From positions 1 to 35,830 of the forward strand of contig CAZIKF010000043.1 of NCBI GenBank assembly GCA_964539825.1: a stretch of 35,830 bases of DNA, given 5' to 3'. The stretch is from CAZIKF01 sp964539825. GTDB lineage: Bacteria > Muiribacteriota > UBA6191. Below the pieces are notes generated by a model. The model was not told where the DNA came from. It was given only the letters and a program-made list of their open reading frames with translations, and made no database searches. A program made the position numbers and the translations under genes. This document shows, piece after piece, positions 15,288 to 22,517 of this stretch (position 1 is its first letter; each line of letters begins with the position of its first letter).

Positions 15288-16948
15288 TAGCCGGCAGATA
15301 TCCCTTTTTTGCGCGGATCGGAGGCACCGTGAAACCAACCCTTCTCTGTCCGCACGGCCTGTATCACATTTCGAGCCTTTAAATCCTCTACCTGATGTCC
15401 CTTACGCTCCAAGCTCTTGCGCACATCTCTGGGAATTTCAGGTTCTACATAAAGTTTCTCTGGAACCCATTGGTGATGGATTCGCGGGGCATTTACGGCT
15501 GCCTGAAGCTGCATTTCATGGTCAATTACATTCAGCAGCACTTGCAGGACTCCGGAAATAATTCGCGGACCACCCGAACCTCCCAACGCCAGGAACGGGT
15601 GACCCCCTTGTAGAACCAGGGTTGGAGTCATGGAACTCAGGGGCTTTTTGCCCGGTACAATAGCGTTGGCCTCGGAGCCGATGAGTCCATAAGCATTTGC
15701 AACTCCAGGAGCCAGTGAAAAATCATCCATCTGGTTATTCAGTACGATCCCATACTCTTCCACGACCAGGAGGGAACCAAAGAAGGTATTGATCGTGGAT
15801 GTCATGGCGACTGTATTTCCTTCCCGATCCATTACGCTGAAATGGGTGGTCCCGCTATCATCCCCAAGAAAATGGACCCCATAATCATTGCGTTTCTTTG
15901 TCTGTTCTGAGGAGATGCCGCGGGCAAGGTCCTCAAAGAGCCCCTTGTCGAGAAGTTCCCGGACCGGAATCTTCACAAACCGATCATCACCCATATAGCG
16001 GGCTCGGTTAGCATAAGCATGCTTCATTGTTTCAGTAATAGCGTGGAGAGTCTGGGAAGAATTATGGCCCCATCTGGAGAGGGGGAAATGTTCCAGGACC
16101 CCGAGCATTTGCAATAAAACCAAACCTCCGGAAGAAGGAGAAGGCATGGTGTAAATTTCCATACCTCTATAATTTCCCTTCAGAGGTTTGAGTAATCGAG
16201 GCTGAATTCTCTCAAGATCCTCGAAAGATAAAACACCCCCGCTATTTTGAACGGTTCGTATCAATGCCTTTGCAATCGAACCTTGATAGAAAGCCTTTGT
16301 ACCCTTACTTGCAACAAGTTTTAAAGTCCGGCCCAGCTTGGGCTGGGATAAGTTTTCTCCCGGTTTCAGGAACTTCCCGCCTGGATAAAAGGTTTCCTTC
16401 AGGTATTTTGATGTTTCAAAGGAAGTACGATGTTTTCTGAGCACTTTAGATAAATAGTGGGAAACAGAAAATCCCTTCATAGCCAATTGGATCGCTGGCT
16501 GAAGGATTCGCGACCAGGGAAGAACACCAAAGCGTTGATGTAAATAGCGCAGTCCCTTTAACTCTCCTGGGACTGCTACCGCAAGCCCCCCTCTTCTGGA
16601 TAGGGACTTGTCTAACTTACCGCCTGGCCGATAGTGATCCATCCGTATTTTTTCGGGTGCTACTTCACGAAAATCCAGGGCACGCACCTCACCTGACTTC
16701 GCGTGAAAATAGAGCGCGAAGGCTCCACCGCCAATACCTGAGGAATGGGGATGAACCACACCCAGGGCCAAAGCCGTGGCTACGGCACTATCAAATGCGT
16801 TTCCTCCCGCCTTTAGAATCTCTACTCCAGCCAGGGAAGCCAGGTGGGAATCCGCCGCGACCATCCCATTTTTTCCCATGACAGGATCGGGATCTGCGGC
16901 ATAAGAATTATTACCAAAGCAAAGAAGGACAAAGATCAGGCGCAACAT
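15284..16948 (-). CDS. ggt: Secreted gamma-glutamyltransferase
   Basis: 554 residues from the chosen ATG. It starts with a cleavable signal peptide (MLRLIFVLLCFGNNSYA). The autoprocessing site is DDSG/TTHFSV with Thr367 as catalytic nucleophile. 'GIGGGAFALYFH', 'LDFREVAP', 'GGLAVAVPGELKGL' and 'KPLSSMTPTL' plus 'LGGSGGPRIISGVLQVLLN' are conserved GGT blocks. It transfers or hydrolyses the gamma-glutamyl group of glutathione in the periplasm. An in-frame upstream ATG (17014) would put 22 extra residues before the signal peptide; GGAG 5 nt before 16948 supports the shorter form. Convergent with the acylase gene. Confidence 0.95.
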   Translation of the reverse strand: MLRLIFVLLCFGNNSYAADPDPVMGKNGMVAADSHLASLAGVEILKAGGNAFDSAVATALALGVVHPHSSGIGGGAFALYFHAKSGEVRALDFREVAPEKIRMDHYRPGGKLDKSLSRRGGLAVAVPGELKGLRYLHQRFGVLPWSRILQPAIQLAMKGFSVSHYLSKVLRKHRTSFETSKYLKETFYPGGKFLKPGENLSQPKLGRTLKLVASKGTKAFYQGSIAKALIRTVQNSGGVLSFEDLERIQPRLLKPLKGNYRGMEIYTMPSPSSGGLVLLQMLGVLEHFPLSRWGHNSSQTLHAITETMKHAYANRARYMGDDRFVKIPVRELLDKGLFEDLARGISSEQTKKRNDYGVHFLGDDSGTTHFSVMDREGNTVAMTSTINTFFGSLLVVEEYGIVLNNQMDDFSLAPGVANAYGLIGSEANAIVPGKKPLSSMTPTLVLQGGHPFLALGGSGGPRIISGVLQVLLNVIDHEMQLQAAVNAPRIHHQWVPEKLYVEPEIPRDVRKSLERKGHQVEDLKARNVIQAVRTEKGWFHGASDPRKKGISAGY

Positions 16949-17013
16949 AGATACTCCAAGGGAACAATCAGGGACGAGGTTCATCCAAATGCTAATCTTC
17001 GCACTTGAAACCA

Positions 17014-17037
17014 AGATCTACAACAGAAAATAGATCT
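17014..17037. repeat. 7-bp inverted repeat upstream of ggt
   Basis: AGATCTA (17014-17020) and TAGATCT (17031-17037) are exact inverses with a 10-nt centre, one helical turn plus arm length apart, about 65 bp before the ggt start. The geometry fits a dimeric regulator site. No matching second copy was seen. Confidence 0.3.
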
Positions 17038-17096
17038 AAAGATAGAGATGGAAAACCAGGCTCGCGGTCTGCCTGTTTTGCTCTTTGAGAAAGAAG

Positions 17097-17118
17097 AATC
17101 ACCTCTATAGAGGTGATT
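17097..17118 (-). terminator. Intrinsic terminator after the secreted protein gene
   Basis: A perfect 9-bp stem, AATCACCTC (17097-17105) and GAGGTGATT (17110-17118), with the loop TATA. On the minus strand it is followed by CTTCTTTCTC, 24 bp after the stop of the gene at 17142. On the plus strand it is followed by TTT, so it may work both ways. Confidence 0.65.
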
Positions 17119-17141
17119 TTTAGACCATCAATCAGGATGTT

Positions 17142-17834
17142 TTATTCATAGAGAAGATGAAACTTCTGAACCTGATTTTCAGAGGTTTCAAAAGCCGGCT
17201 CAGCCACACCAGCAACTTTTGACCCTACCTTGAGCCACTCAATATCGAGCATTTTGTAGCCATTGGCGTCCTGGTACTTCTCATAATCCTTTTTCAAGTT
17301 AACCCAAATCACGGCATGAGCAGCGGCAATCTCGTTGTCTTCTTTGAGATCCAGGTTCTTCAGAGCAAGTTTACGTATTTCCCTGCTCCCATCTACTGCG
17401 GTTATGAATTCGCGTACCTGTCCTTTAACCACATTCTTTTGCGCCAGAACTCGGTTGTCCTCTGATAACTGGATAAAGCCTGTCACATCTCTGTAGGCAA
17501 AGTCCCGGCCAAAATGGGATTTCTCTCTCTCACCTGAAATCGTTACCTTCCAGTGATCCTCAGTCGCGATTTGGGTAATCTTTCCTACATATCCTGGCGG
17601 GCAGAGATTTACTCCATTGATGAGGCGCTGCAGCAATGAACAATCGGTACGGATCTGAGAGATCTCCATCCGAATAGGAATATGGGCGGTGGTGATTTCA
17701 GGGTCGGCATCCTTATACATTGCTTCAAGTACCAACTCTATAGCCTTTGAAGATTGCTCATTTTCAGCAGCACCCAGAGATCCAATGAAACAAGCTAAAG
17801 CCACCGGTTTAAGCAAAGATTTAATCCAAGACAT
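17142..17834 (-). CDS. Exported protein of unknown function
   Basis: 230 residues with a clear signal peptide (cleavage likely near SLGAA/EN, about residue 23). I recognise no domain. Two cysteines (CSLLQRLINGVNLC, about residues 65-78) could form a disulfide in the periplasm. The rest alternates beta-rich (residues 85-140) and a charged 'ALKNLDLKEDNEIAAAHAVIWVNLKKDYEKYQ' segment, then a conserved-looking end. AGGAG 7 nt before the ATG supports the start. It is a single-gene unit with its own terminator, next to ggt. Upstream lies a repeat element, so its promoter is within 17835-17943. Confidence 0.7.
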   Translation of the reverse strand: MSWIKSLLKPVALACFIGSLGAAENEQSSKAIELVLEAMYKDADPEITTAHIPIRMEISQIRTDCSLLQRLINGVNLCPPGYVGKITQIATEDHWKVTISGEREKSHFGRDFAYRDVTGFIQLSEDNRVLAQKNVVKGQVREFITAVDGSREIRKLALKNLDLKEDNEIAAAHAVIWVNLKKDYEKYQDANGYKMLDIEWLKVGSKVAGVAEPAFETSENQVQKFHLLYE

Positions 17835-17943
17835 CCAAAACTCCTAAAAACTAAAATTTAGACCGCACCTCTATTCGATTACGCAAACCATTTTCCAAAG
17901 TTGCAAAAGTAAAGATGAAAGTTCCAAGCAGCAAAACCAAACT

Positions 17944-18178
17944 CATAAGTTATCGGTTAAGCGATCACATCTAAATTCCTCACCGGCATATGATCCACTA
18001 AGTCAAAGATCTACTCCCTGAGACTGCCAGGAAACAATGGTATCAATGGAAACAATTGAAGCAATGGAATGGGGAAAGCTCCGCCCTTAATGGCGGGAGG
18101 ACTAGCCTATTCCTGGATTCCAATGTTTCCATTGTTTCTATTGCTTCTCAAAGGTTATGCCTTAACCGATAACCCATG
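17944..18178. mobile_element. MITE-like element with terminal inverted repeats and 9-nt microrepeats
   Basis: A perfect 13-bp inverted repeat bounds the element (GTTATCGGTTAAG 17949-17961 and CTTAACCGATAAC 18161-18173), extended outward to CAT/ATG at 17944 and 18178 with two mismatches. Inside lie two inward-facing arms (about 18031-18070 and 18107-18149), each made of four to five degenerate copies of the 9-nt unit ATGGAAACA. The centre is a CTCCGCC (18079-18085)/GGCGGGAG (18092-18099) hairpin. CCAAAC occurs on both sides just outside (17937-17942 and 18182-18187), perhaps a target duplication. No coding capacity. The same microrepeat arms occur at 35484-35703. Confidence 0.6.
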
Positions 18179-18195
18179 GAGCCAAACCAGAAACC

Positions 18196-18256
18196 AACCC
18201 GCTGAGGCGGGGAGTCGAGTCAGGGAGAGATGAAGTTAAGCACAGAGGTTCAAAAA
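18196..18256 (+). repeat. Partial direct copy of the left arm of the next element
   Basis: The 25 bp at 18196-18220 is identical to 18291-18315, and similarity continues with scattered changes through 'GTTAAGCACAGAGGTT' (matching GTTAAGCGCAGAGGTT around 18330-18345), giving a 95-bp offset tandem. It begins with a CCCGC-TGAG-GCGGG hairpin. After 18256 the copies diverge into an A-rich stretch (18250-18290). The whole 641-bp gap 17835-18475 contains only repeats. Confidence 0.6.
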
Positions 18257-18297
18257 AACAGAAAAGCAGCAAAGCCAAAAAAACGAAAACAACCCGC

Positions 18298-18478
18298 TGA
18301 GGCGGGGAGTCGAGTTTGGGAGGGCTGGAGTTAAGCGCAGAGGTTTCGAGAAGTGGTAGATGTGAGTGATTCGTAAGGAGGAGCTAGCACAGCTAACTTC
18401 GACGCGGGAACCGCTCACAGCTGCCGCTTCTCGGAAGATCTGCGCAGCCAGCACTTCCAAACTCGGCTCCCCGACTCA
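18298..18478. repeat. 181-bp quasi-palindromic element ending in a gene's stop codon
   Basis: The left half (from TGAGGCGGGGAGTCGAG at 18298) matches the inverse of the right half (TGAGTCGGGGAGCCGAG read from 18478 leftwards) over some 70 bp per arm with scattered mismatches and a few short gaps. Recognisable paired words are GAGTTTGG, GCGCAGA, CGAGAAG and GTGAG. The tip lies around 18385-18395. The right end is the TGA of the PilX-like gene (18476-18478). One strand carries a 74-codon open frame that is only a by-product. Similar in size and plan to 3517-3693. Confidence 0.6.
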
Positions 18479-20509
18479 TTGAACCGTGAATGACCAACCT
18501 GGATCCTGCATAATTCGGTAGGCTGAGTTACGGTTGGCTACTTTGGTAGGGTCCAAAGATAGGTTGTAGATTAGATTTCTCTCTGAGGCGAGGGGAAGAG
18601 AACCCGACGGTACATCTATAACCACTGTATCGGAGGCTATGGCACCTTCAATTTGGAAACGGGATGGAAGAAACAAGGTTCCTTCCAAAGCGACTAATGA
18701 GGCCTGCACAGGACTGCTTGCCTTGACCTTCAGATCACCGCCGAGGGAAACAATCGTAAATGGCTCCCTACCTGGATTTTGAATGGGAGCACCAATCTCC
18801 ACATTCCCCTCCACCAGAAGGTTCCCTCCTTTTCCAATGGCAATCACGATAGGAGTCTGGATGTTCACGGAGCCCTTTATAGTGACTACTCCACCGAGGT
18901 CCAGCAATCCGCTGACCGGATCTACATGTTCTTGCAGAAATTCCTGAAAAGTCTCGTACTCTCTGGCGCTGCGCCGCTCTAAATGGGAGAGATTTGTGAA
19001 AGACTCCAAATCGACTTCCTCAAAGAGAAGTTTGGAATCTTCATCCAGGAGACTGTATACCCCCCCCACAATTCGATTACAGAAACGCTTGTTCATAGAG
19101 TCAACCGTGAGACTCTCAAGAAGCAAGAGATCCTGTACGCTGGATTCCAATCCCTCACATTCCAGGTGAAAACGATCATTCCAGGCCGGGTCCGACAGGT
19201 CCAGCGCTCGCAGAATCCCCTCGTTATAACCCTCTTCAATGACTTGCGACATTTGAAATTTATATTCTTCGTAATCATCATCAAAATTGTCTTTAATAAT
19301 GGCCACTGATGAAGGGGAGGCACCGCCGGGCCAGGTAGGTTCAGTCTCAAATTCATCTCTTTGCAGAAAGGGTAGTGCTGCCCAGATGCCGTTCTTTTCG
19401 TTAAAAAGTCCTTGTAGCAATGCCCATCGCCTTCGAACATCTCCAAGTACCAGCGTGGGCGATGGATTCTGAGCAGTCCCATAAAGGTTGAGGGTTGAGG
19501 AATAAGACACCAGGTCAACTCCCAGGTGAGAGAGAACTTCAAACTCCTCAGTGGTACTCAGCTCTTTATAGAACCCGGTGATCATACGCCACCATTCAAA
19601 TTCTCCCACGGAGGGATTTAAGGACAACTGAATGAGCCTGCTGTCTTTACCACTCCTTACACCCTCACCGACTTTATAGTATTCCAATCCGCGAGTCGTA
19701 AAAGCGTCCTGATACTTTTCAGCCCCCCAGCCATGAGACAGGCTCAAAGACCAGGGACTCCCGCCCAGAAATATCCAGCCCTGGGATAAAATATGCTTCT
19801 TCAAATCAAGAGCGGAGAGCTTTTCAGTCGATCCAAGGCTTTGTCCGGAGTTGATCGCTATGGGAATAGCTCGAAGGTCAGCGGGTAGTTTGGTATCCGG
19901 CACCCCATTTACGGTGAGAGTTCCCTGGTCCCTGGTGAACAAGGTAAATTTCCCCAGAACGGGAAGGAGTATATTGACGATTCTCCACTGCTTGAAAGCG
20001 ATGACCTTGAGACTTGCACCCTCACCGGTAACATCAGCCGTAATCGTAAAGAGGTAAATAGCCTCTCGATCATCAGGCGGTACGCCTCCAACAGTATCTG
20101 GACCGGAGAGGAGTTTCATCTGCTTTATTCCTAATCTTAGATCCACTGAAAATTCTGAGGAACCAGTGAGGGAGTCCTTGAGTGTAGAACTCAGGGAAGT
20201 CGCGGAGTCTTCCTTAATACTTCCATCAGGGTTAAAAAATTGGGAACCAATTTCCTCAAGTTCTGTGGGCAGGTTTTCGTGCTTGGGGAAAGTAGCTGGG
20301 TCAGGATTGTTAAGAAACTCTAAAAAGGATTCGAGAACCTCTACCCCAAGTTCCACACAACCGGCTCCCACATGGTATGCAGACTCCCTGTCAGCGTAGA
20401 AGCGAGCACTATGGAGGTGTTGCCTCGAAACCATAAAGAGTGTTGTTCCGAGTACAAAGAGGATCGCGAGGATGGCAATTGCCAGGGGCACTAGAAAGCC
20501 CTTGCGCAT
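18476..20509 (-). CDS. PilX/GspK-like large minor pilin with beta-helix-like C-terminus
   Basis: 677 residues. The N-terminus MRKG/FLVPLAIAILAILFVLGTTLFMVSRQ is a prepilin-like leader and membrane helix; Glu5 is absent, as usual in GspK and PilX proteins. 'ARFYADRESAYHVGAGCVELG' follows the PilX_N pattern. The middle is long and acidic without a known domain. Residues about 555-650 show repeating short strands with glycine turns (GNLLVEGNVEIG, GGDLKVKASSP, VALEGTLFLPS, QIEGAIASDTVVID), like bactofilin or polymer-forming beta-helices. It starts 3 nt after the pseudopilin gene, with GGAGGGTGA upstream, so the two form an operon. Its stop codon coincides with the end of a repeat element. Confidence 0.75.
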   Translation of the reverse strand: MRKGFLVPLAIAILAILFVLGTTLFMVSRQHLHSARFYADRESAYHVGAGCVELGVEVLESFLEFLNNPDPATFPKHENLPTELEEIGSQFFNPDGSIKEDSATSLSSTLKDSLTGSSEFSVDLRLGIKQMKLLSGPDTVGGVPPDDREAIYLFTITADVTGEGASLKVIAFKQWRIVNILLPVLGKFTLFTRDQGTLTVNGVPDTKLPADLRAIPIAINSGQSLGSTEKLSALDLKKHILSQGWIFLGGSPWSLSLSHGWGAEKYQDAFTTRGLEYYKVGEGVRSGKDSRLIQLSLNPSVGEFEWWRMITGFYKELSTTEEFEVLSHLGVDLVSYSSTLNLYGTAQNPSPTLVLGDVRRRWALLQGLFNEKNGIWAALPFLQRDEFETEPTWPGGASPSSVAIIKDNFDDDYEEYKFQMSQVIEEGYNEGILRALDLSDPAWNDRFHLECEGLESSVQDLLLLESLTVDSMNKRFCNRIVGGVYSLLDEDSKLLFEEVDLESFTNLSHLERRSAREYETFQEFLQEHVDPVSGLLDLGGVVTIKGSVNIQTPIVIAIGKGGNLLVEGNVEIGAPIQNPGREPFTIVSLGGDLKVKASSPVQASLVALEGTLFLPSRFQIEGAIASDTVVIDVPSGSLPLASERNLIYNLSLDPTKVANRNSAYRIMQDPGWSFTVQ

Positions 20510-20512
20510 AGA

Positions 20513-20959
20513 TCACCCTCCCGGGAGCAAAGTAAAAAGTGGATAGTTCTTGGGTTTACCGGTCACTGGATCCTTCCAGCCCACTATTAAAGATACTTCC
20601 AGGTAAACTTTTCCCAGCTCAGAGATTACCTTCTGAGTGGTAAGCGTACGTGTAAATCCTTCTGGACAAGGGGGGATTCCAAGGGACTCCAGCTCAAGGA
20701 CACCATTTAAGGAAGTGTCCTCGGCAGAGGTTACTTCGGGAACCAGATTTGCCTGAACCTCTTTCAGGGAGCTGATATAACTGCTCCCAATTCCCATCGC
20801 CTCTACCAGATGCTTGGCTGAGGCTCCCATCCTACGACTGGTGGAGAACAAGATGTAAATTGGAGTTGCGATGATACCGGCGATCAGGACAGCAACCATG
20901 ACTTCCATGAAACTCATCCCACGCCGCGAAGAAAAGAGCCGTCTTGCTACTTCACCCAT
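20513..20959 (-). CDS. Prepilin-type (GspI/PilV-like) minor pseudopilin
   Basis: About 148 residues. The type III leader is SSRRG/MSFMEVMVAVLIAGIIATPIYILF, with Gly at -1, Glu at +5 and a hydrophobic helix, the substrate pattern of prepilin peptidase. Mature Met at +1 is tolerated. The rest is a small soluble domain ending 'NYPLFTLLPGG' without a recognised fold. First gene of a two-gene operon with the PilX-like protein; no assembly ATPase or platform gene is near. Start taken at the ATG 20957-20959; an in-frame GTG two codons upstream is possible. Confidence 0.85.
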   Translation of the reverse strand: MGEVARRLFSSRRGMSFMEVMVAVLIAGIIATPIYILFSTSRRMGASAKHLVEAMGIGSSYISSLKEVQANLVPEVTSAEDTSLNGVLELESLGIPPCPEGFTRTLTTQKVISELGKVYLEVSLIVGWKDPVTGKPKNYPLFTLLPGG

Positions 20960-20976
20960 GATCACCCAATCTTATC

Positions 20977-21007
20977 ATAATCCATCCTGCCAAAACCCCT
21001 CTGTCAA
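20977..21007 (-). promoter_or_regulatory. Candidate promoter of the pseudopilin pair
   Basis: On the minus strand a perfect TTGACA (21002-21007) is followed after 19 nt by GATTAT (20977-20982), which lies 17 nt before the start codon. The leader would be very short. Weak call. Confidence 0.3.
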
Positions 21008-21024
21008 TGTGCATACCTGCTCAA

Positions 21025-21053
21025 TTGACCAGTGCCTGAAACGAAGGTAAAAT
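21025..21053 (+). promoter_or_regulatory. Sigma70-like promoter of the DJ-1/PfpI gene
   Basis: TTGACC (21025-21030) and TAAAAT (21048-21053) are 17 nt apart. Transcription would start near 21060, about 25 nt before the GTG start codon. It is divergent from the pseudopilin promoter. Confidence 0.55.
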
Positions 21054-21084
21054 ACGTTGAACAAGGCTTAGAGGGGAGGCTGTG

Positions 21085-21633
21085 GTGATAGCAATCATTC
21101 TTGCCGAGGGTTTTGAAGAGATTGAAGCCATCACAGTCTGTGATGTCTTGCGCCGAGCTGATCTACCTGCGAAATTCATTTCCCTCGATGAAAAAATCGT
21201 GATAGGGGCACACCAGATTTCCACTTATTGTGATTATCAGCTCCCAGAAATTTTAGAGGAAGATCTTCAGATGCTCGTCCTTCCAGGAGGTGAGCCCGGG
21301 ACCACTAATTTAGAGAACGATGAGCGTCTTGCGGCCCTGATCAAAAGGCTTCATAGTGAGGAAACTTGGCTTGCTGCCATTTGTGCAGCACCAAGGATCT
21401 TCGATGAACTTGGAGTCCTTACAGACAAACCGGCAACCAACTACCCCGCTCAGAAAGATAGGATGGTAAATTGTCAGTATCAAATGTCCCCTGTCGTAGT
21501 TTCAGACCATGTCATCACATCACGTGGTCCAGGAACGGCATTGAGATTCGCACTCACCCTTGTCGAAAAGCTTTGCGGGCCTGAAACGAGCAATGCTTTG
21601 TCTGAATCTATGTTAGTACCAAACCTGGTTTAA
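21085..21633 (+). CDS. DJ-1/PfpI-family protein
   Basis: About 182 residues. 'AIILAEGFEEIEAITVCDVLRRA' is the DJ-1 N-terminal strand with the conserved Glu that contacts the reactive Cys. The nucleophile elbow is LAAICAAPRI (Cys about 100), and 'MLVLPGGEPG' and 'ITSRGPGTALRFALTLVE' are further DJ-1/YajL blocks. Proposed family roles are protection from oxidative and carbonyl stress, chaperone or glyoxalase activity; the exact one is uncertain. Tandem GTG codons lie at 21082 and 21085; GGAGG at 21075-21079 is 5 nt from the second, which I chose. The DUF547 gene follows 4 nt after the stop. Confidence 0.92.
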   Translation: MIAIILAEGFEEIEAITVCDVLRRADLPAKFISLDEKIVIGAHQISTYCDYQLPEILEEDLQMLVLPGGEPGTTNLENDERLAALIKRLHSEETWLAAICAAPRIFDELGVLTDKPATNYPAQKDRMVNCQYQMSPVVVSDHVITSRGPGTALRFALTLVEKLCGPETSNALSESMLVPNLV

Positions 21634-21637
21634 AACC

Positions 21638-22513
21638 TTGAAATCACCGTCTCGAATTCCAATACTTTTCCTCTGTCTAGGCCTCTTGACTATTTATTGT
21701 CTGGCCTTTCGAAGCCTCGACTCCTCTACCAAAAAATTGATTTTTGGCAGCCATCCAATGAAGCCGGTTTCAGCAGATGAGGTCAACAAAACTCTTAGGG
21801 AATTTGAACAGAAGTGGTCAGGTCTCGCAGCACTCCACATTTCACCCGAAGGGTTTGTGGACTATGAGGGCTTTGAGTCTCGGAAAAAGGATTTGGATAT
21901 ACTTTTTAATCAGTATATTTCCCGCATTCCAATCAAAAACCTTCAACCCGCACAGATCAAAGCTTTCCTGATAAACGTTTACAATATTTTGACCATTCGA
22001 GGTTTGCTTGAGTTTTATCCCATAAAATCGATTTTAAAAAAGGTTGATAGAACACGCCTGGGCTTTCATTACTGGAAAGACACCTTTGCACGCTTTGGAG
22101 ATACTACTCTGAGCCTTGATGAGATTGAGCATCAGTATCTCCGTAAAACCGGTGACCCACGTATCCATTTTGCGATTGTCTGCGGAGCTCGCTCCTGTCC
22201 AAAATTGCTGCAGACTGCCTACCGTTATAAGGATGTTGAAAATCAGCTCCAAGAACAAGCTAAAGACTTCTTTTCCTCTGCTAGAAATGTTCGTTTTGAA
22301 CATGAGCTGCAGGTGGTTTATCTCTCAGAACTACTGAATTGGTTCGAACAAGATTTCGGCTCCAATTCCAAAGAGATTCTAAAGAGGGTACAGGGATACC
22401 TGGATGAAGGCACTGCAGCCCAGTTGAGCGGGCAGTTATCGGAATATGCCATCGCAGGGTATGTCCACTATGACTGGAGTCTAAATGAGCAGACTTCGTC
22501 AAAAAAAGACTGA
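21638..22513 (+). CDS. DUF547 domain-containing membrane-anchored protein
   Basis: 291 residues. An N-terminal hydrophobic segment (about 8-25) suggests export or an inner-membrane anchor. The body is a DUF547 domain: 'QIKAFLINVYNILTIRGLLEFYPIKSI', 'DEIEHQYLR', 'DPRIHFAIVCGARSCPKL' and 'FFSSARNVRF'. The Cys in the GARSCP motif and the preceding His resemble a papain-like/NlpC site, but activity is not established for the family. TTG start at 21638, 4 nt after the DJ-1 stop, suggests translational coupling; no good ribosome site is visible. The neighbour malQ is convergent (4-bp gap). Confidence 0.85.
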   Translation: MKSPSRIPILFLCLGLLTIYCLAFRSLDSSTKKLIFGSHPMKPVSADEVNKTLREFEQKWSGLAALHISPEGFVDYEGFESRKKDLDILFNQYISRIPIKNLQPAQIKAFLINVYNILTIRGLLEFYPIKSILKKVDRTRLGFHYWKDTFARFGDTTLSLDEIEHQYLRKTGDPRIHFAIVCGARSCPKLLQTAYRYKDVENQLQEQAKDFFSSARNVRFEHELQVVYLSELLNWFEQDFGSNSKEILKRVQGYLDEGTAAQLSGQLSEYAIAGYVHYDWSLNEQTSSKKD

Positions 22514-22517
22514 CCTG

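Noticed and set aside
18031..18150. CRISPR array
   Set aside because: The units are 9 nt, degenerate and contiguous, with no spacers and inverted halves.
18236..18460. 74-codon open frame on the minus strand
   Set aside because: It lies wholly within the quasi-palindrome and its partial copy, has no ribosome site or recognisable protein features, and runs through both hairpin arms.
17944..18478. Insertion sequence
   Set aside because: No transposase frame or fragment of one is present in either element; at most non-autonomous.
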